Positions 9,621 to 21,755 of a DNA stretch of 54,287 nucleotides are shown here, piece by piece. The notes beneath the pieces are model-generated. The model ran no database searches. It saw nothing but the letters and a program-made list of their open reading frames with translations, and had not been told where the DNA came from. This DNA comes from Acanthamoeba castellanii str. Neff. Lineage: Eukaryota; Discosea; Longamoebia; Acanthamoebidae. Made by a program: the position numbers and the translations under genes. Positions within the stretch are counted from its first letter, which is position 1, and every line of letters begins with the position of its first letter. Where the stretch lies: assembly GCF_000313135.1 (NCBI RefSeq), contig NW_004457538.1, positions 158,688 to 212,974 on the forward strand, written 5' to 3'.

Positions 9621-10531
9621 CTACATGCCACGGGCAGCCCTCCGTTGCTTGACGTCAAAGTTGAAGATGCGGGCGATGTTGACCTCGGTGGTCGTGATCT
9701 GGTCCTTGATGAAGTCCAGGTCCTTCTCGATGGTGCGCAGGTTCGCTCGGCAGTTGTCCACGTTCTTCGTCAGCAGCGCGATGGCCTCCTCGAATGTGTA
9801 CTCCACCATCACGTTGGCCTGTGTTGTGTGTGTCTCGTGTCCGTGACTCCACGCACCACACACGCACACGCCTCCACGAACACGCATACGCACACATCCA
9901 CGCGCACGCGCACCACACACACCACACACACACCACACACACACACACACACGAGCGAAAGGCAGCAGAAAGGCGTACGCCGAGCCAGAGGCAGGCGGTG
10001 TTGACATCGGTGAGGGTGGAGCGGGCGAACAGGCCCTCGTTGACCTCGAAGTGGGTCGACACCTCCGAGTCCTGCGGTGCCGCAACCAAGTAGTGGTGAG
10101 TAGGGGGTCTTCGTGGGTGTGAACGGCGCAGGTGCGGTGGCATGTACCTTCTTGGAGGCGAGGTACTTGACCATCTCGAGGGCCTTCTCAATATCGGGGA
10201 GCTTGGTCTTGAGAGTCATCTTGTTCTGCTGCAGCTTCATCTCCAGCATTTTGTAATTGCTTGAGGCGAGTGAATTGATGGCGATTAATTTGTGCATCAA
10301 GACAGAAAACGAAGATTGAAGCGAACCTGTAGTTGGCCTGCGTTCGCTTGAGCGCAGCCTCGGCACTCTCCTCATTCTTCATGAAGGCCTCCACATCTTC
10401 CTGCAAACGTAATAAATTAATAAAATTGAGAATTAGATGTTTTGCTTTGCGATAGGTGGCTGTGTGGTGTGTTGTACGATGAAGGCGGCAGCGGGGATGG
10501 ACTTCTCCAACAGCTCTTGGTCGCCCTCCAT
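9621..10531 (-). CDS. PFD3: Prefoldin subunit 3 (VBP1-like)
   Basis: Five exons on the reverse strand give about 180 residues, normal for the alpha-type prefoldin subunit 3. Prefoldin is a cytosolic hexameric co-chaperone that captures unfolded actin and tubulin for the CCT chaperonin. Exon 1 encodes MEGDQELLEKSIPAAAFI and exon 2 EDVEAFMKNEESAEAALKR, the first coiled coil. Exon 3 gives KMLEMKLQQNK...ALEMVKYLASKK. Exon 4 gives THFEVNEGLFARS and CLWLG (the beta-hairpin core). The last exon gives the second coiled coil with AIALLTKNVDNC and the C-terminal NIARIFNFDVKQRR. TAG is at 9621-9623. Divergent from the myotubularin gene. Confidence 0.93.
9820..9960 (+). repeat. CA/CACACG-rich low-complexity in prefoldin last intron
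   Basis: A purine-pyrimidine alternating stretch (CACACGC, CACCACACACA). On the sense strand it reads GTGTGTG and fills most of the intron between the exon for CLWLG and the exon for ANVMVEY. Confidence 0.7.
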
Positions 10532-10847
10532 TCTGTATGTGTGTGATATCGCAAAAATCACTTGCCAGGAAGGAAATGTTTTTTTCCTCTGGTCTGCCAA
10601 ATGAAAAGAAGAGAGAAATAGCAGCGCCCGAAAGTGCAATTTGGAATGTTCCAACCCCAAGTGCCACAACTCACAACTTAGCCCACCCAACACTGCAGCT
10701 CCACTGCAACTCGGCACTGCAGCTTTTCACCCGGGTGCCACTACCCCAAAGGTATTCCTTCTTTCTATTATTTTAAAGTTTTATAATTATTTTCTTTTAT
10801 TTTAATATTTCGTGTATTAACCACAATAACCCACCCAGTGAAGCAGA
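10532..10847. promoter_or_regulatory. Divergent promoter region, prefoldin 3 / myotubularin
   Basis: 316 bases between head-to-head start codons. The stretch at 10760-10820 is strongly AT-rich (TTTTAAAGTTTTATAATTATTTTC) about 30-90 bases before the myotubularin ATG. It is a plausible core promoter and leader but not proven. Confidence 0.45.
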
Positions 10848-13800
10848 ATGGAGGTGGGTGGGTCCACTGCTGCGGCCTCGTGCGAGCTGCACGTCTGGCT
10901 GAGCGCCGCCGTGCTCGCCGCTCCCGTCGTGTCCCAGTTGCCCCGGCCTCAGACCACGAGTGCCGCGCCTGCACCCGTCACCTCTATCACCACACCACCT
11001 GTACCCACCCCTGCACCCTCCTGCTCGGAACCCATCACCGCCCCGGCGCCACCAACCAACATTTCGGCGGGCACGACCACCAGCTCGTCATCGTCGCCGT
11101 CGTCGTCGCCGGAGTCATCCGAGTCGTTCCCCTTCCTCTCCGGCGCCTCGCCTTCCTCTTCGCTTCCCTCGTCGCTTTCGCTTTCTTCGTCCTCTTTCCC
11201 CTTTTCCTCCTCCTCAGCATCCGCCGCCTCTTCATCATCATCTTCATTCATTGCCACGTCACCCTCATCGTCACCTTCACCTTCATCGTCGTCGTCATTG
11301 CTCCTCCTGTCGTCGTCTCCATCGAGGGCCGGGCGAGGCGGCAGCGGCGGCGGCGGCCAAGGGGTGATGTCGACATTCCTGGCCGATGGGCGGTGGACGA
11401 TGGGCGAGGCCATGCGGCGGTTCGTGCGGCAGAACCACCTCTTCCACTCGGACGACGAGCTCGAGGCCTTCCTCGCCGCCCACCGCCTCCTGCTCCGCAA
11501 GCGCGTGCCGGCCACCACCTCGCGCCTCCTCCACACCGCCGGCCCGAGCCATCATCGCGGCCGTCGCCGTCGCAGCGTTGATGATGATGGAGAAGACGAT
11601 AACGAAGACGATGACGATGACGATGACGACGATGGCGAGACGAACGACGACGATGACACGGATCGGGCGCTCGAAGAGGGTTCAGCGTGGGTGGACTACG
11701 ACCGGCTGGTCTCGGCCTACGCCATCCATGACAACGTGCATTCGCTGGTCTTCCTGGTGGTGATGGTGATGGTGACGATGATGGCTGGAGTGCTGATGGC
11801 TCGGGCGGTGGTGACAGGACGTGCTCGAGTTCGTACGGAGGGTCGAGCGACGACGAAGCGCGAGCGGAGGCGGCGAACAAGAAAAGAAGCGGCGGGACCG
11901 CCGCGGGCCGGTCGTGGTGGAGTACAGGTGCGAGATTCCCGTTCACGAGATCAAGAGCCTCCTCCAGCGATCATCGGCCTCTGCCGCCGGCTCGGTACAC
12001 ATCCACTCCACAGCAATATATTATATTATATTTATTTCTTTAGTATTATATGTTTATTTAATAATAATCTAAATTATATCAATATATTGTGTAGTATGTC
12101 GATCTAACACTGTTCTGGTCGGCAGCCCACCATCGAGGAGGCCATCGCGACCATCTGCTTCCCCAGCCCGCAGAGCAGCGCCCGGAGTGAAAGTGCGTGC
12201 GTGCGGTGGTGTGTGTGTGTGTGCGTGCGGCAGTAGTGTGCGTGTGTGCGTGTGCGGTGAACCAGGTCTCGGGTGCCTAACTCGTTTCTGGTTTGTGGGT
12301 TCGTGCGACCAGGGGACGTGTTTCTGGAGAAGCCGCCGCGCTGCTGGGCGTCCCTGCTGCTCGACAGTCGGGAAAAAGAACGCTCAATAGCGCTCGACCT
12401 AACTCAACCTCTCTCCTCCATCTCATTTACCGATCGGGTGCGTCCCACGACACGACACGCATACAACACACTACACGACGCACGTGCTGACTTCAGCATT
12501 TCCTGCGCAGACCGTGCTCTCGGTCGGATTCGAGTCCGCGTCGGTGGTGCCGTCGGTGCTGGGCGTGCGCGTGGGCTTCCAGCGGTGCCGGGTGCTCATC
12601 CACGCCCGGCGGCTCTACAAGACGCTCGTCTTCTCGTCCGACGTCCACGTCGGCGAGGTGCTCCACTTCATCATCGAGGCCTCCCTCAGCCGCCACCACC
12701 GCCGCCATCGCAGCGGAGGTGCCAGCAGATCTGTCGACGCACACGACGGTGACTACGCCCTTTATGTGACGACGCTTAAGAAGGCGATGAACGTGGTTAT
12801 TGTCGACGACCAGCGGCGCGGAGGCGGCCGCAAGAAGGTCAGCGGAGCGGAGGAGGCCATGCCCTGGCGCCGCCTCGCCTCCTATCGACTCAAGGACAAG
12901 GTACCCACCTTGGACCAAACCAACATTGCTCTCCAGAGCTGTCGACACGTTTAGTAAGGCTCACGGTTGATTGGTGGTGATGACGTGGCAGCACATACTG
13001 GTGCTTAAGCGGAGGCCGCAGCTGCTCCAGACCTCGGCGGCGGCGGAGCGCCGGACGTTGTCGATGAGTATGGGCAGCCGCGGTGGCGTCGACAAGAAAA
13101 TGTCGACAGCTCTGTGGAGCAGCGGCGACGGCGGCAGCGGCGTGGCGAGGGCCATGGGCCGCAGCCAATCGGTCTACGTCCTCCCCACTTCCGCGTCTCC
13201 ACCGTCGGCTTCCCCATTGCCCGACTCGCGCTCGCCGTCGCCGCCGCCGCGAGCAGCCTCATCAGAGTTTAGGCAGCCATTGTCGACACGATCATCGCAA
13301 CAACAACAGCGACAACCAGGTGGAGCTGGAGGTGACGTCATCAAGGCCAAGGCCAAGGTCACGAGCAGCAAGACCGCCCTGGTCGGCAAGCCGCCCCTGC
13401 TTCTGGCCAAGACTGCATCGGATTCCGAGATGTCGGCACGACCGCCTCGTGCCGGTGGTGAACAGCCGCCGCAGCCGCAGCCGCAGCAGCACTTTGTGGT
13501 GCTGTTCCCGCAGCGCAAGACCTACGGCCACTTCCACTTCCCGCCCAACGCCACCATTACCGCCATCAAGCAGACCATCGCCGACACCTTTCTCTTCGCC
13601 TCTTCTTCTTCCTCTGCGCCAACGTCATCGTCAGCCGCCGCCGCCGCCGCCAGCGACGGTTCTGGCAATGGCGAGCACAAGGCCGCGGAGGACTTGACCG
13701 GCAGGGCGACGGTGGTGAGCGGCTACTCGCTGTTCGTGCCGCTGCAGCCGCGCAACCACCCGTGCGCGCAGCACGGCTCCCTCCTGGGCACCAGCATCGC

Positions 13801-16499
13801 CAGCGACGACGAAGGTACGTGCCCGCCATCCGCCCACGCACTCCTGATTACCCGCACGACACTCAACGCGCGACCGCACACGCACACGCATGACCGCACA
13901 CACACGTTACGTGTAAAGAAATGATAACGAGCGAGGAAGAGAGCGAGGAGAGCGAAAGCGAAGGTCACCAGTGCGCTGCCACGTCATCAACAGTTGCCGC
14001 CAGCGGCGGAGGCGGCGATGATGACGACGACTACGAGGAGGGACTGTGGCTCGAGGAGGCCAACGGGCGCACGCTGGAGAGCTACAACCTGAGCGACGCC
14101 CAGTTCGTCATCGAGTTCAAGCGGACGCCGCAGAAGAGGCGCATGCTGCTCGTCGACGGCTTCACCCACACCGTTACCGCCTTCTTCCGCACCCGCCGAG
14201 GGCGCTCGGCCGGCCCCAGCGGCTCCGCGTCGGCCCACGCCTCGTTCGACTCCTTCGGCGGTGGCCGCCTGACTGCGCGCGGGCGATCGACGACGTCGTC
14301 GAGACTGATGAGCACGGTCCAGAAGGTGATGCTGTTCCGCGGCAGCGCCACGGTGGCCGAGGTGCTGGACCAGCTCAAGCTGGCCTTTGGCGTCGGCCGC
14401 CGCCGACCACCACCAGCCACGTCAGCAAGACGAAGTGGAGAAGAGGCGGAGGAGCTACAGGAAGATGATGAAGAAGAAGAGGAGGAGGAAGAGTGGGGGC
14501 TCTACTTCTGGCGGGGCCACACGGGCAAGGGCATGTGGCTGCCCGATGGCCAACAGCAGCTGGACTCCCTGGACATCGCATGGGCGGTACGTCCCTCTTC
14601 TCTCTCTATACTATTTAAAAATTATAATTTGGAACATAGACACTTCATGGTACGTATGTCGACACTAACACAGATATACGCCTTCTTAACACAGGATCGG
14701 CTGGAGCTACGCAAGCGTGCGAGCCATGCCGATTTGTCGCTCGCGCTGGCCGAGTTCTCCATGCCCCTCGAGCCGACTCTTCTCGTACCTTCACCCCCCC
14801 CCCCAATGCACGATCGGTGAGTCGGGTGATGAAACATGCGTTGCTGACGTCACACCACTAGGAGGGGGAGAAGATCCTGCAGCGGGCCGACAACGTGGTG
14901 CACTACCTGCCGCCCAAGGGAAAGACCGTGGGGCGCCTCTACCTCACCAACTACCAGATCATCTTCCTCTCCTACGACAAGTCCTCCTATGTACCGCACC
15001 TCTTTTTCGTTCTTCGTTCTTCTTCGTTCTTCTCTTGGTCCTTCGCTATTGTTGTCGATGACTCATTCAGCCTTTGGTTGATTGGGGGATTGATGATGGT
15101 GCAGGAGGACCTGGTGACGCAGTCGGACTCGTACATTCCGTTCGGGGTGATCGCCAAGGCGGCCAAGATGCCCGAGCAGGGCGACCTCCAATACCTCCAG
15201 ATCTTCTGCAAGGTACCTTGGGGCATATACGACACGACAACATCGTTGATGGTGCTACTGGTGCCTATGCAATATGTACAATATCTGAATGTAAATGGCG
15301 TCCTAGGACATGCGCAACATATTGTTCGGACTCAAGGGGAAGCAGACGTTCCTCACGGCGCTGGGGATCGAGCGCACGCACCCCATCATCACGGCCATCA
15401 CGGCCCTCGCCCACCCCAAGACCATCCTGGACACCTTCGCCTTCCTCTACAAGCCCACCTTCGCCCGCCCTTCTCGTACACCCCCCCCACATTCCAAACA
15501 TTCACACATTCCACACACCTTTCTACATTCCACCATCCTGACTGACGTCATCCGACCACCTTAGCGAAAACCGGTGGCGAATCGTTCAACGGGTGGAAGG
15601 TGTACTCGCCGCTGCGGGAGTACCAGCGCATGGGCCTCATCCCGTCGCACCACTTCCGCCTGGTCGACAAGCTCAACTGGGACTACGGCCTGTGCGCCAC
15701 CTACCCGGCCATGTTCGTCATCCCGGCGGCCGTGTCCGACGACGAGCTCCGCGCCATCGCCTCGTTCCGGGCCAAGGGCCGCGTGCCCGCCGTCGTCTGG
15801 CGACACAAGACCAACGGCGCCACCATCTCCCGCTGCAGCCAGCCTATGGTGACGTCATCATCATCATCTTCACCCTCCACCACGTGCACCTCACGCCACT
15901 ATCTGACACGCGTGTGTGGTGCGTGTGTGCGGTGTGTGCGGCGTGTGCAGGTGGGTAATTTGCTGGTGAACAATTTTAACAGTGCGAGCGGCAACTCGTC
16001 GCTGATGCCCACGCAATCGCGTCGGTGCACCGAGGACGAGAAGCTCGCCCAGATGCTGCGCATGCTCAACGACCACAACGAACTCCTCTTTGTCGACGCC
16101 CGGTACCTGGCAGCCAACTCACCAACCCCTCACTGTCGGACTGCATTCCTCGCTAACACGCACAAACGACACGACACGACACGACCAACGACACGACACG
16201 ACACGACACGACACGACACGACACGCACAGGCCGATCGTAAACGCGGTGGCGAATTCGTTCAAGCGGGGCGGGTCGGAGGACTGCATGAACGTGTACAAG
16301 GGCTGCCAGCAGGAGTTCATGGGCATCGGCAACGTCCACGCCGTGCGCGAGAGCTGGAACGAAGCTCCAGGAGATGTGCCGNNNNNNNNNNNNNNNNNNN
16401 NNNNNNNNNNNNNNNNNNNNNNNNNNNNNNNNNNNNNNNNNNNNNNNNNNNNNNNNNNNNNNNNNATGTGTGTGTGTGTGTGTGTGTGGTGGTGGTGGT

Positions 16500-16540
<41 letters not shown>

Positions 16541-17133
16541 TGTGCGTGTGCGTGTGTGTGTGTGTGTGTGCGGTGGTGCGTGATGCAGGGACGCTGACGG
16601 ACCACTACTATGCGGCGCTGGCTGGGTCGCGATGGCTGGACAACTTGTCGCACGTGCTGACCGCAGCGACACGCATCGCCGAATTTGTACATAAACGAAA
16701 CACGTCTGTCATCGTCCACTGTACGCCCTCCACCATACACGACGCACACGACGCGACGCGACACGACACAACACACGACGCACACGACACGACACGACAC
16801 GACACGACACGACACGACATGACACGACACGACACGACACGACACGACACGACACGACGCACACGACCCACACGGCACACACGACACAACACGACAAGAC
16901 AAGACATGACACGACACACGCGAGGCATGGCTCATATGTTGCGTGTTTGGACAGGCACGGACGGGTGGGACAGGACGCCGCAGCTGACGGCGCTGGCGCA
17001 GCTCCTGTTAGATCCCTACTACCGCACCATCGTCGGGTTCGAAGTCCTCATCGAAAAGGTACCCACACCACCCATGCCCCGCACACGCGATCTTCGCTGA
17101 ACGCGATGCAACACGCACCACCGCACACACGGA

Positions 17134-17216
<83 letters not shown>

Positions 17217-18284
17217 AGTGGCTGAGCTTCGGGCACCAGTTCACGGAGCGATGCGCGCACGTGGGAACGACCAAGAACGAAACGCCCATCTTCACCATGT
17301 TCATTGGTACGTCGAGTTTTGGCCTCGTGCGTGTGTCGTGTATGTCGTGTGTGGTGTGAGTCAGGTGTGCGGTGTGAGCCGTGTGTGTGTGTGTGTGAGT
17401 GTGAGTGTGTGTGTGTGAGTGTCGTGGTGTTGTGTTGTGTGTGCGGTGTCTTTTGACGCGTGAGGAGCAGATTGCGTGTGGCAAGTGATGCAGCAATTTC
17501 CGCTGTCGTTTGAGTTCAACGAGCGCTTCCTCATCACCATTCTCGACGAGCACTACAACTGCAAGTTCGGCACTTTTCTTGGTACCTCCCCTACACTCCC
17601 TGTGCGGTGTGTATCGTGTCGTGTGCGGTGTATGCGTCGTGTGTCGTGTGTGAGGTGTGTGTCGTGTGTGCGGTGTGCGTGTGCGGTGATTTCACCGGCG
17701 GCGGGTCGGCAGCCAACGCGGAGCGGGAGATGCGGGAGCACAACCTGGCGGCGCGCACGGTGTCGCTGTGGAGCTACATCAACAGCAAGCAGCACAAGCG
17801 GCGCTTCAAGAACTACCTCTACACCGCCAAGCGCAAGGCCTCCGCCGCAGCCGGAAAGTCAGGCCACGATCAGCGACCACCCTCCGCCCACTCCTCTGAT
17901 GATGACAACGACCACCTCCACGACCACACCGACGACGGCGTTGGCGAAAGCGAAGACGACGACGACGAAAGCGACGGGCGCGAGGAGAACGAAAGCGACG
18001 ACGAATGCGAAGAGCGACGGCAGAGGGCGGGCGAAGACGGCGCGGGCGGCGGAGGTGGCGAGGACGAGGGGCGAGTGCTGTTCCCACGAACAAGCGTGCG
18101 GCGGCTGAAGCTGTGGGACGCGTACTACATGCGCTGGATGGCCGACCTGGGGGCCGACCGGGAGGCCGAGGAGCGGGACGCCGTCATCGCCCGCCTGCAC
18201 GACGACAATAAGCGGCTCCGGCGGCGCCTCAAAACTCGCCTCGCGCGTCAACAGGACCGCGGCAGGACCAACGCAGCCCAGTAA
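10848..18284 (+). CDS. Large myotubularin phosphatase with talin-head-like ubiquitin-fold array and GRAM
   Basis: About twenty exons give roughly 1,700 residues. Order: a Ser/Pro-rich, then acidic N-terminus; at least three ubiquitin-like modules resembling talin F0/F1; GRAM-PH; myotubularin phosphatase; acidic linker; short coiled coil. The talin-like signals are ASYRLKDK...[44 protein letters not shown] and [12 protein letters not shown] is [16 protein letters not shown]...[12 protein letters not shown]. The phosphatase has [23 protein letters not shown] and the complete Cx5R loop HCTDGWDRT, so an active PtdIns3P/PtdIns(3,5)P2 3-phosphatase is expected. An intron splits the catalytic Cys codon (T at 16720, GC at 16955-16956). 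An 84-base assembly gap and an extra A near 16362 break the frame before the active site; this looks like an assembly fault. The N-terminal exon order is less certain. Confidence 0.85.
14843..14861 (+). other. Branch-site and acceptor with GCTGACGTCAC in myotubularin gene
   Basis: GCTGACGTCACACCACTAG directly precedes the GRAM exon ([10 protein letters not shown]). It repeats the extended branch-point motif seen at 7530 in the Maelstrom gene. Confidence 0.6.
16165..16231 (+). repeat. ACACG pentamer array, myotubularin intron
   Basis: About a dozen ACACG units with one CACGACCAACGA variant. The array runs to the acceptor CACAG before the exon [14 protein letters not shown]. Confidence 0.9.
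16382..16465. other. Assembly gap (84 N)
   Basis: A run of N lies between the exon encoding [11 protein letters not shown] and a TG-repeat intron. The gap probably holds the donor site and more TG repeat. Confidence 0.99.
16466..16572 (+). repeat. TG/TGG simple repeat next to gap
   Basis: TG units with a (GGT)n patch. It fills the intron and ends at GATGCAG before the exon [13 protein letters not shown]. Confidence 0.9.
16739..16925 (+). repeat. ACACG array inside the intron that splits the catalytic Cys codon
   Basis: A long, slightly degenerate ACACG/CACGAC array makes up most of the 234-base intron 16721-16954. Confidence 0.9.
17138..17215 (+). repeat. (CA)n run abutting a splice acceptor
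   Basis: About 38 CA units run directly into the CAG acceptor of the exon [15 protein letters not shown]. Confidence 0.95.
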
Positions 18285-18379
18285 AAATGTCTGTGTTGCT
18301 CAAAGCCAAGAGGATTAGTTTCCTTGCCCTGCTTTTTTTTTCTACCCTCCTGTCCACCACGGCACTCATACAGCTTGGC

Positions 18380-18500
18380 CTGTGGATGGGTGTGCCAAAC
18401 GTTGTGGCGTCTGGTCGCACGCCCTGCTGCACCATATGGTCGAACACCTCCTGCGCCTGGTCCATGTGGCGGCGGCCTCTGGCTTTGGCACAGTGATCAG
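18380..18500 (-). pseudogene. PPR motif fragment, paralogous to the 47-49 kb gene
   Basis: The reverse strand reads MDQAQEVFDHMVQQGVRPD then ATTFGT, a single 35-residue pentatricopeptide motif. It matches the sequence at about 48.05-48.17 kb with small indels, including a 6-base difference in the CGG run before ATGGAC. No flanking PPR motifs are present. It is an isolated fragment, probably not expressed as protein. It sits just past the stop of the myotubularin gene. Confidence 0.65.
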
Positions 18501-18863
18501 CGCAACAGAGTTAGTGAAACAGGTACACTGTCAAGAACTGGGACTCAAATTTTGCTGAGGTTCACTGTCACCTTCTTCCCAACACTGTGTTTGTAGGAGT
18601 GGAAGGCAGGGCCAGGAGGAGGTACAACGTACTTGAAGAGGAGGGACTCCACCCAATGGCACTGTGCTGTGGCCTGTACTACTTCCCACTGTTGATCTTG
18701 ATTGTTTTTTACCTGCAGAAGTTGTGGTTTCCTTTTGACTGTGCTCATCACCCACCAGGGGTGGGCTGTAATTCTGATGCACTCACTGGTGGGCAGTTTG
18801 AGACATGTAAATTGTTATTTGCAAACAATAACTTGTAGTTCATTCGTTGGTGAGATTGCATTA
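18501..18863. other. Unassigned AT-rich stretch
   Basis: Lower in GC than the neighbours and without a recognisable protein. Reverse frames are partly open (KHSVGKKVTVNLSKI) but match nothing I know. It may be transposon debris, as beside the other PPR copy, but I could not identify any element motif. Confidence 0.4.
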
Positions 18864-21718
18864 TCACCCTCGGCCGAAGAAGTAGGAGAGGATGCCGCCG
18901 CCCGGTGCACCCTTCTTGGGCGAGCCTCCCCTGCCCGGCGATGGCGTTGCCACACCCTGCCGTACCTGCGCGAAACGTGTCAACATTTAAGCACCTACAC
19001 ACGACACACACGACGCACACGACGCACACGACGCACACGACGCACACGACGCACACGACGCACACGCAGGCGAGTTTGTGGGTACCCGGAGGGCGTAGTC
19101 CTTCTTGAACTTCTCGAGCTTTTCGAGCGTGGGCTGGTTGATGCCCACGGAGAAGTCGTTGCAGCGCTTCATAAGCACGGCCACCTCGATCACCAGATCG
19201 ATCGCCAGGGCCATCAACGACGGATTGCGCAGACCCGGCAGCTTGAACAACCTTTAGTGGACACGACACGACACGCACGACACGCACGACACGCGGGGAG
19301 AACGACACAACACATGGTTATTTCAAGGTTGGGAGTGTGAGGAATGTGAGGAATGGGCGGTTACTTCTTGGATTCCTTGAGCACGTTGTCGATGCAGGCG
19401 TCGGAGAGCTGCACCAGCTCGTTGAAGCTCAACACGCTCCGCATCGTCTTATTCATCACCTGTCCACCCAACCATTCATGCGTGTGTGAGTGTGTGCGCA
19501 CACGTGTGCGGTTGCTCGTGTGTGTGTGTGTGTGTCGTGTCGTGTCGTGTCGTGTCGTGTCGTGTACCGCGAGGTTGGCGTCATTGAGCTTGTCCCTGAG
19601 GTCGAGGATGAGGTGGATGTGTTTGCGCTCCTCGATCTGCAGCAGTCGCAGCTGCCGCTCAACCACGTTGTCGATGCGCGCCAGTATGCGCAGCTCGTCG
19701 TCCTCCAGCTCCATCGCGATCTCGTTCCTCAACTGATCGATGTCCACCGCTGCATTGCGTCCACATGACACACACACACACACGACACACACACACACAC
19801 ACACACACACAACCACACACGACACACACACAAACACACACACACACGTCAGGAATGACGTCGTTGATCGCGCGCGGCGCGAAGGGGCTCGTACTGAGGG
19901 GCTTTTCGTGGTCCTTCTCCTTGCCCTTGCTGTCGCGGCCATCGCTGCTGTCGACGTCGACGCTGCTCGTTGAGCTGCTGCTGGTGAAGCTCGGCGTCGG
20001 CGTCGACACGATCTGTTCAACTGTCGACGTGTCGACACCCGCGCTCGTCCGCAGGCCCGAGCCGGGGCGGCGCAGGGCCGACGGGGACAGGGTCATGGGC
20101 AGCTCGCGGGCGCGGCCCATTCGCTGAATCTTGAAGCGGATCTGATTGGCCAGATCGATCGACGCGTGGAGCACGCGCTTGCGGTCCGAGTCCTCCGGGT
20201 TGAGCAGGGCCTCCTTGAACATGACCAGAATGTTGGGCGACAGCTCGATCAGGTGCCGGTACTGCTGCTGCAGCTCCTCGTCCTCCACCACGCCCGGCAT
20301 ATCGATCTTCGATTCTACGACACGACACGACACGACACGACACGACCAACGACACGACACGACCAACGACACGACCAACGACACGACCAACGACACGACA
20401 CACGCATGAGCGAGTGTCGTGTTGCGTGCGGTGTGGATTTTGGGGGGTGAGGGTGAGTGTGAGGGTACCGATGAATTTGATGCTGTCGTCGATGAAGGAG
20501 AGGGTGCAGGCGGTGGCGATCTTGCTGTTGGCCTCGCTGATCTGCTTGAGGCACGTGCGGAAGTTGATGTGGTACGCCCCGTTGTGCGACTCCGAGAACA
20601 GCAGATTCACCACTTCGCACGGCACACGACACGACACGACACGACACGACCAACGACACGACACGACCAACGACACGACACACAGCGTCAGACGATGGGC
20701 GACAGTAAGCAGAAACAAAGGAGGCGGGCGTACCAGGCTTGACGAGGGACTGGAGGCGCTGGAGCTCCTGGGCGCCCTCCTCCTTCTGACTCTGCCGCAG
20801 CTCGTCCGGGCAGTTGAACGACTTGGCCTATGTCCGCCATACAGGACCATGCCATGACGTCAGCGTGTCGTCGTGTCGTGTGTCATGTGTGCGTGTGCGG
20901 TGTTGCGTGTTTGCATTACCTTGACGACGTGCTGGACGATGTGGTCGGTCATGACGTCGATGAGGCGGAAGGTGTTGGCCTCGTCGCTGTTCATGGCGAA
21001 CAGGTTGATGCGGTTGAGCGAGGCCTCGAGCCGGAAGGCCGACGTGAGCAGCTCCTCGACGAGCGAGGGCGTGTGCGGGCGCGAGTGGAGCGTGTAGGTG
21101 GTGCCCGCCTTCCCGCCTCGGGGCGACAGCGACAGCGTCTGCGTCGGGTTCCGATACGAGATCATGAACGGCGACATCGAGCCCTCCTCCGGCCCATGCA
21201 GTCGCGGCAGCGCTCGCGCTACATTTTTTTTACATCCATTCCACACATTCCGCGATCAGTAAATAATAAATTAATTTCAATTAAATAAAAACAATGAAAA
21301 TTCGCCAGAATAAATAATAACTAATAAATAAATACCTTCGGGCATGATGGTCTTGCGTTGGTCCTTCTTGCGGGCGGGGGCCGAGGGCTTAGCGAAGACG
21401 CTGTCGACCTTGTCCCGCAGGGTCGAGGCGGCGAACGAGGACGACGAGGCCAGCGACTGCGTGATCGAGTTCGAGCGCGGTCGCTTGACCGACGCGTCGT
21501 CAAAGCTACGGCGCGCGCCTCTGTATGTGCCCCCCCCCAACACTCGCGGTATAAGTCGTGTGGGGCGACTGAGAAAGAGAGAGACGGCCGCGACGTACGC
21601 TTCGGTGGGCGGTGGCGGGACGGGCTTGGCGGGCGGGATGTGGCGCGCCGCAGGCGAGGCCGCGGTCTCGAGAGCCGGCACCGTAGTGAGGCCCGCTGAC
21701 GCCTGCATTATATTGTTA

Positions 21719-21755
<37 letters not shown>

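Noticed and set aside
11035..11540. Reverse acidic or Arg-rich open frames opposite the myotubularin N-terminus
   Set aside because: GC-rich Ser-coding DNA leaves all frames open. The forward frame continues into talin-like exons, so these are shadows.
20014..20850. Reverse frames rich in [10 protein letters not shown] and similar peptides here and at 16, 26, 36 and 41 kb
   Set aside because: They are translations of ACACG/CGTGT arrays in introns. The repeats keep several frames open by composition only.
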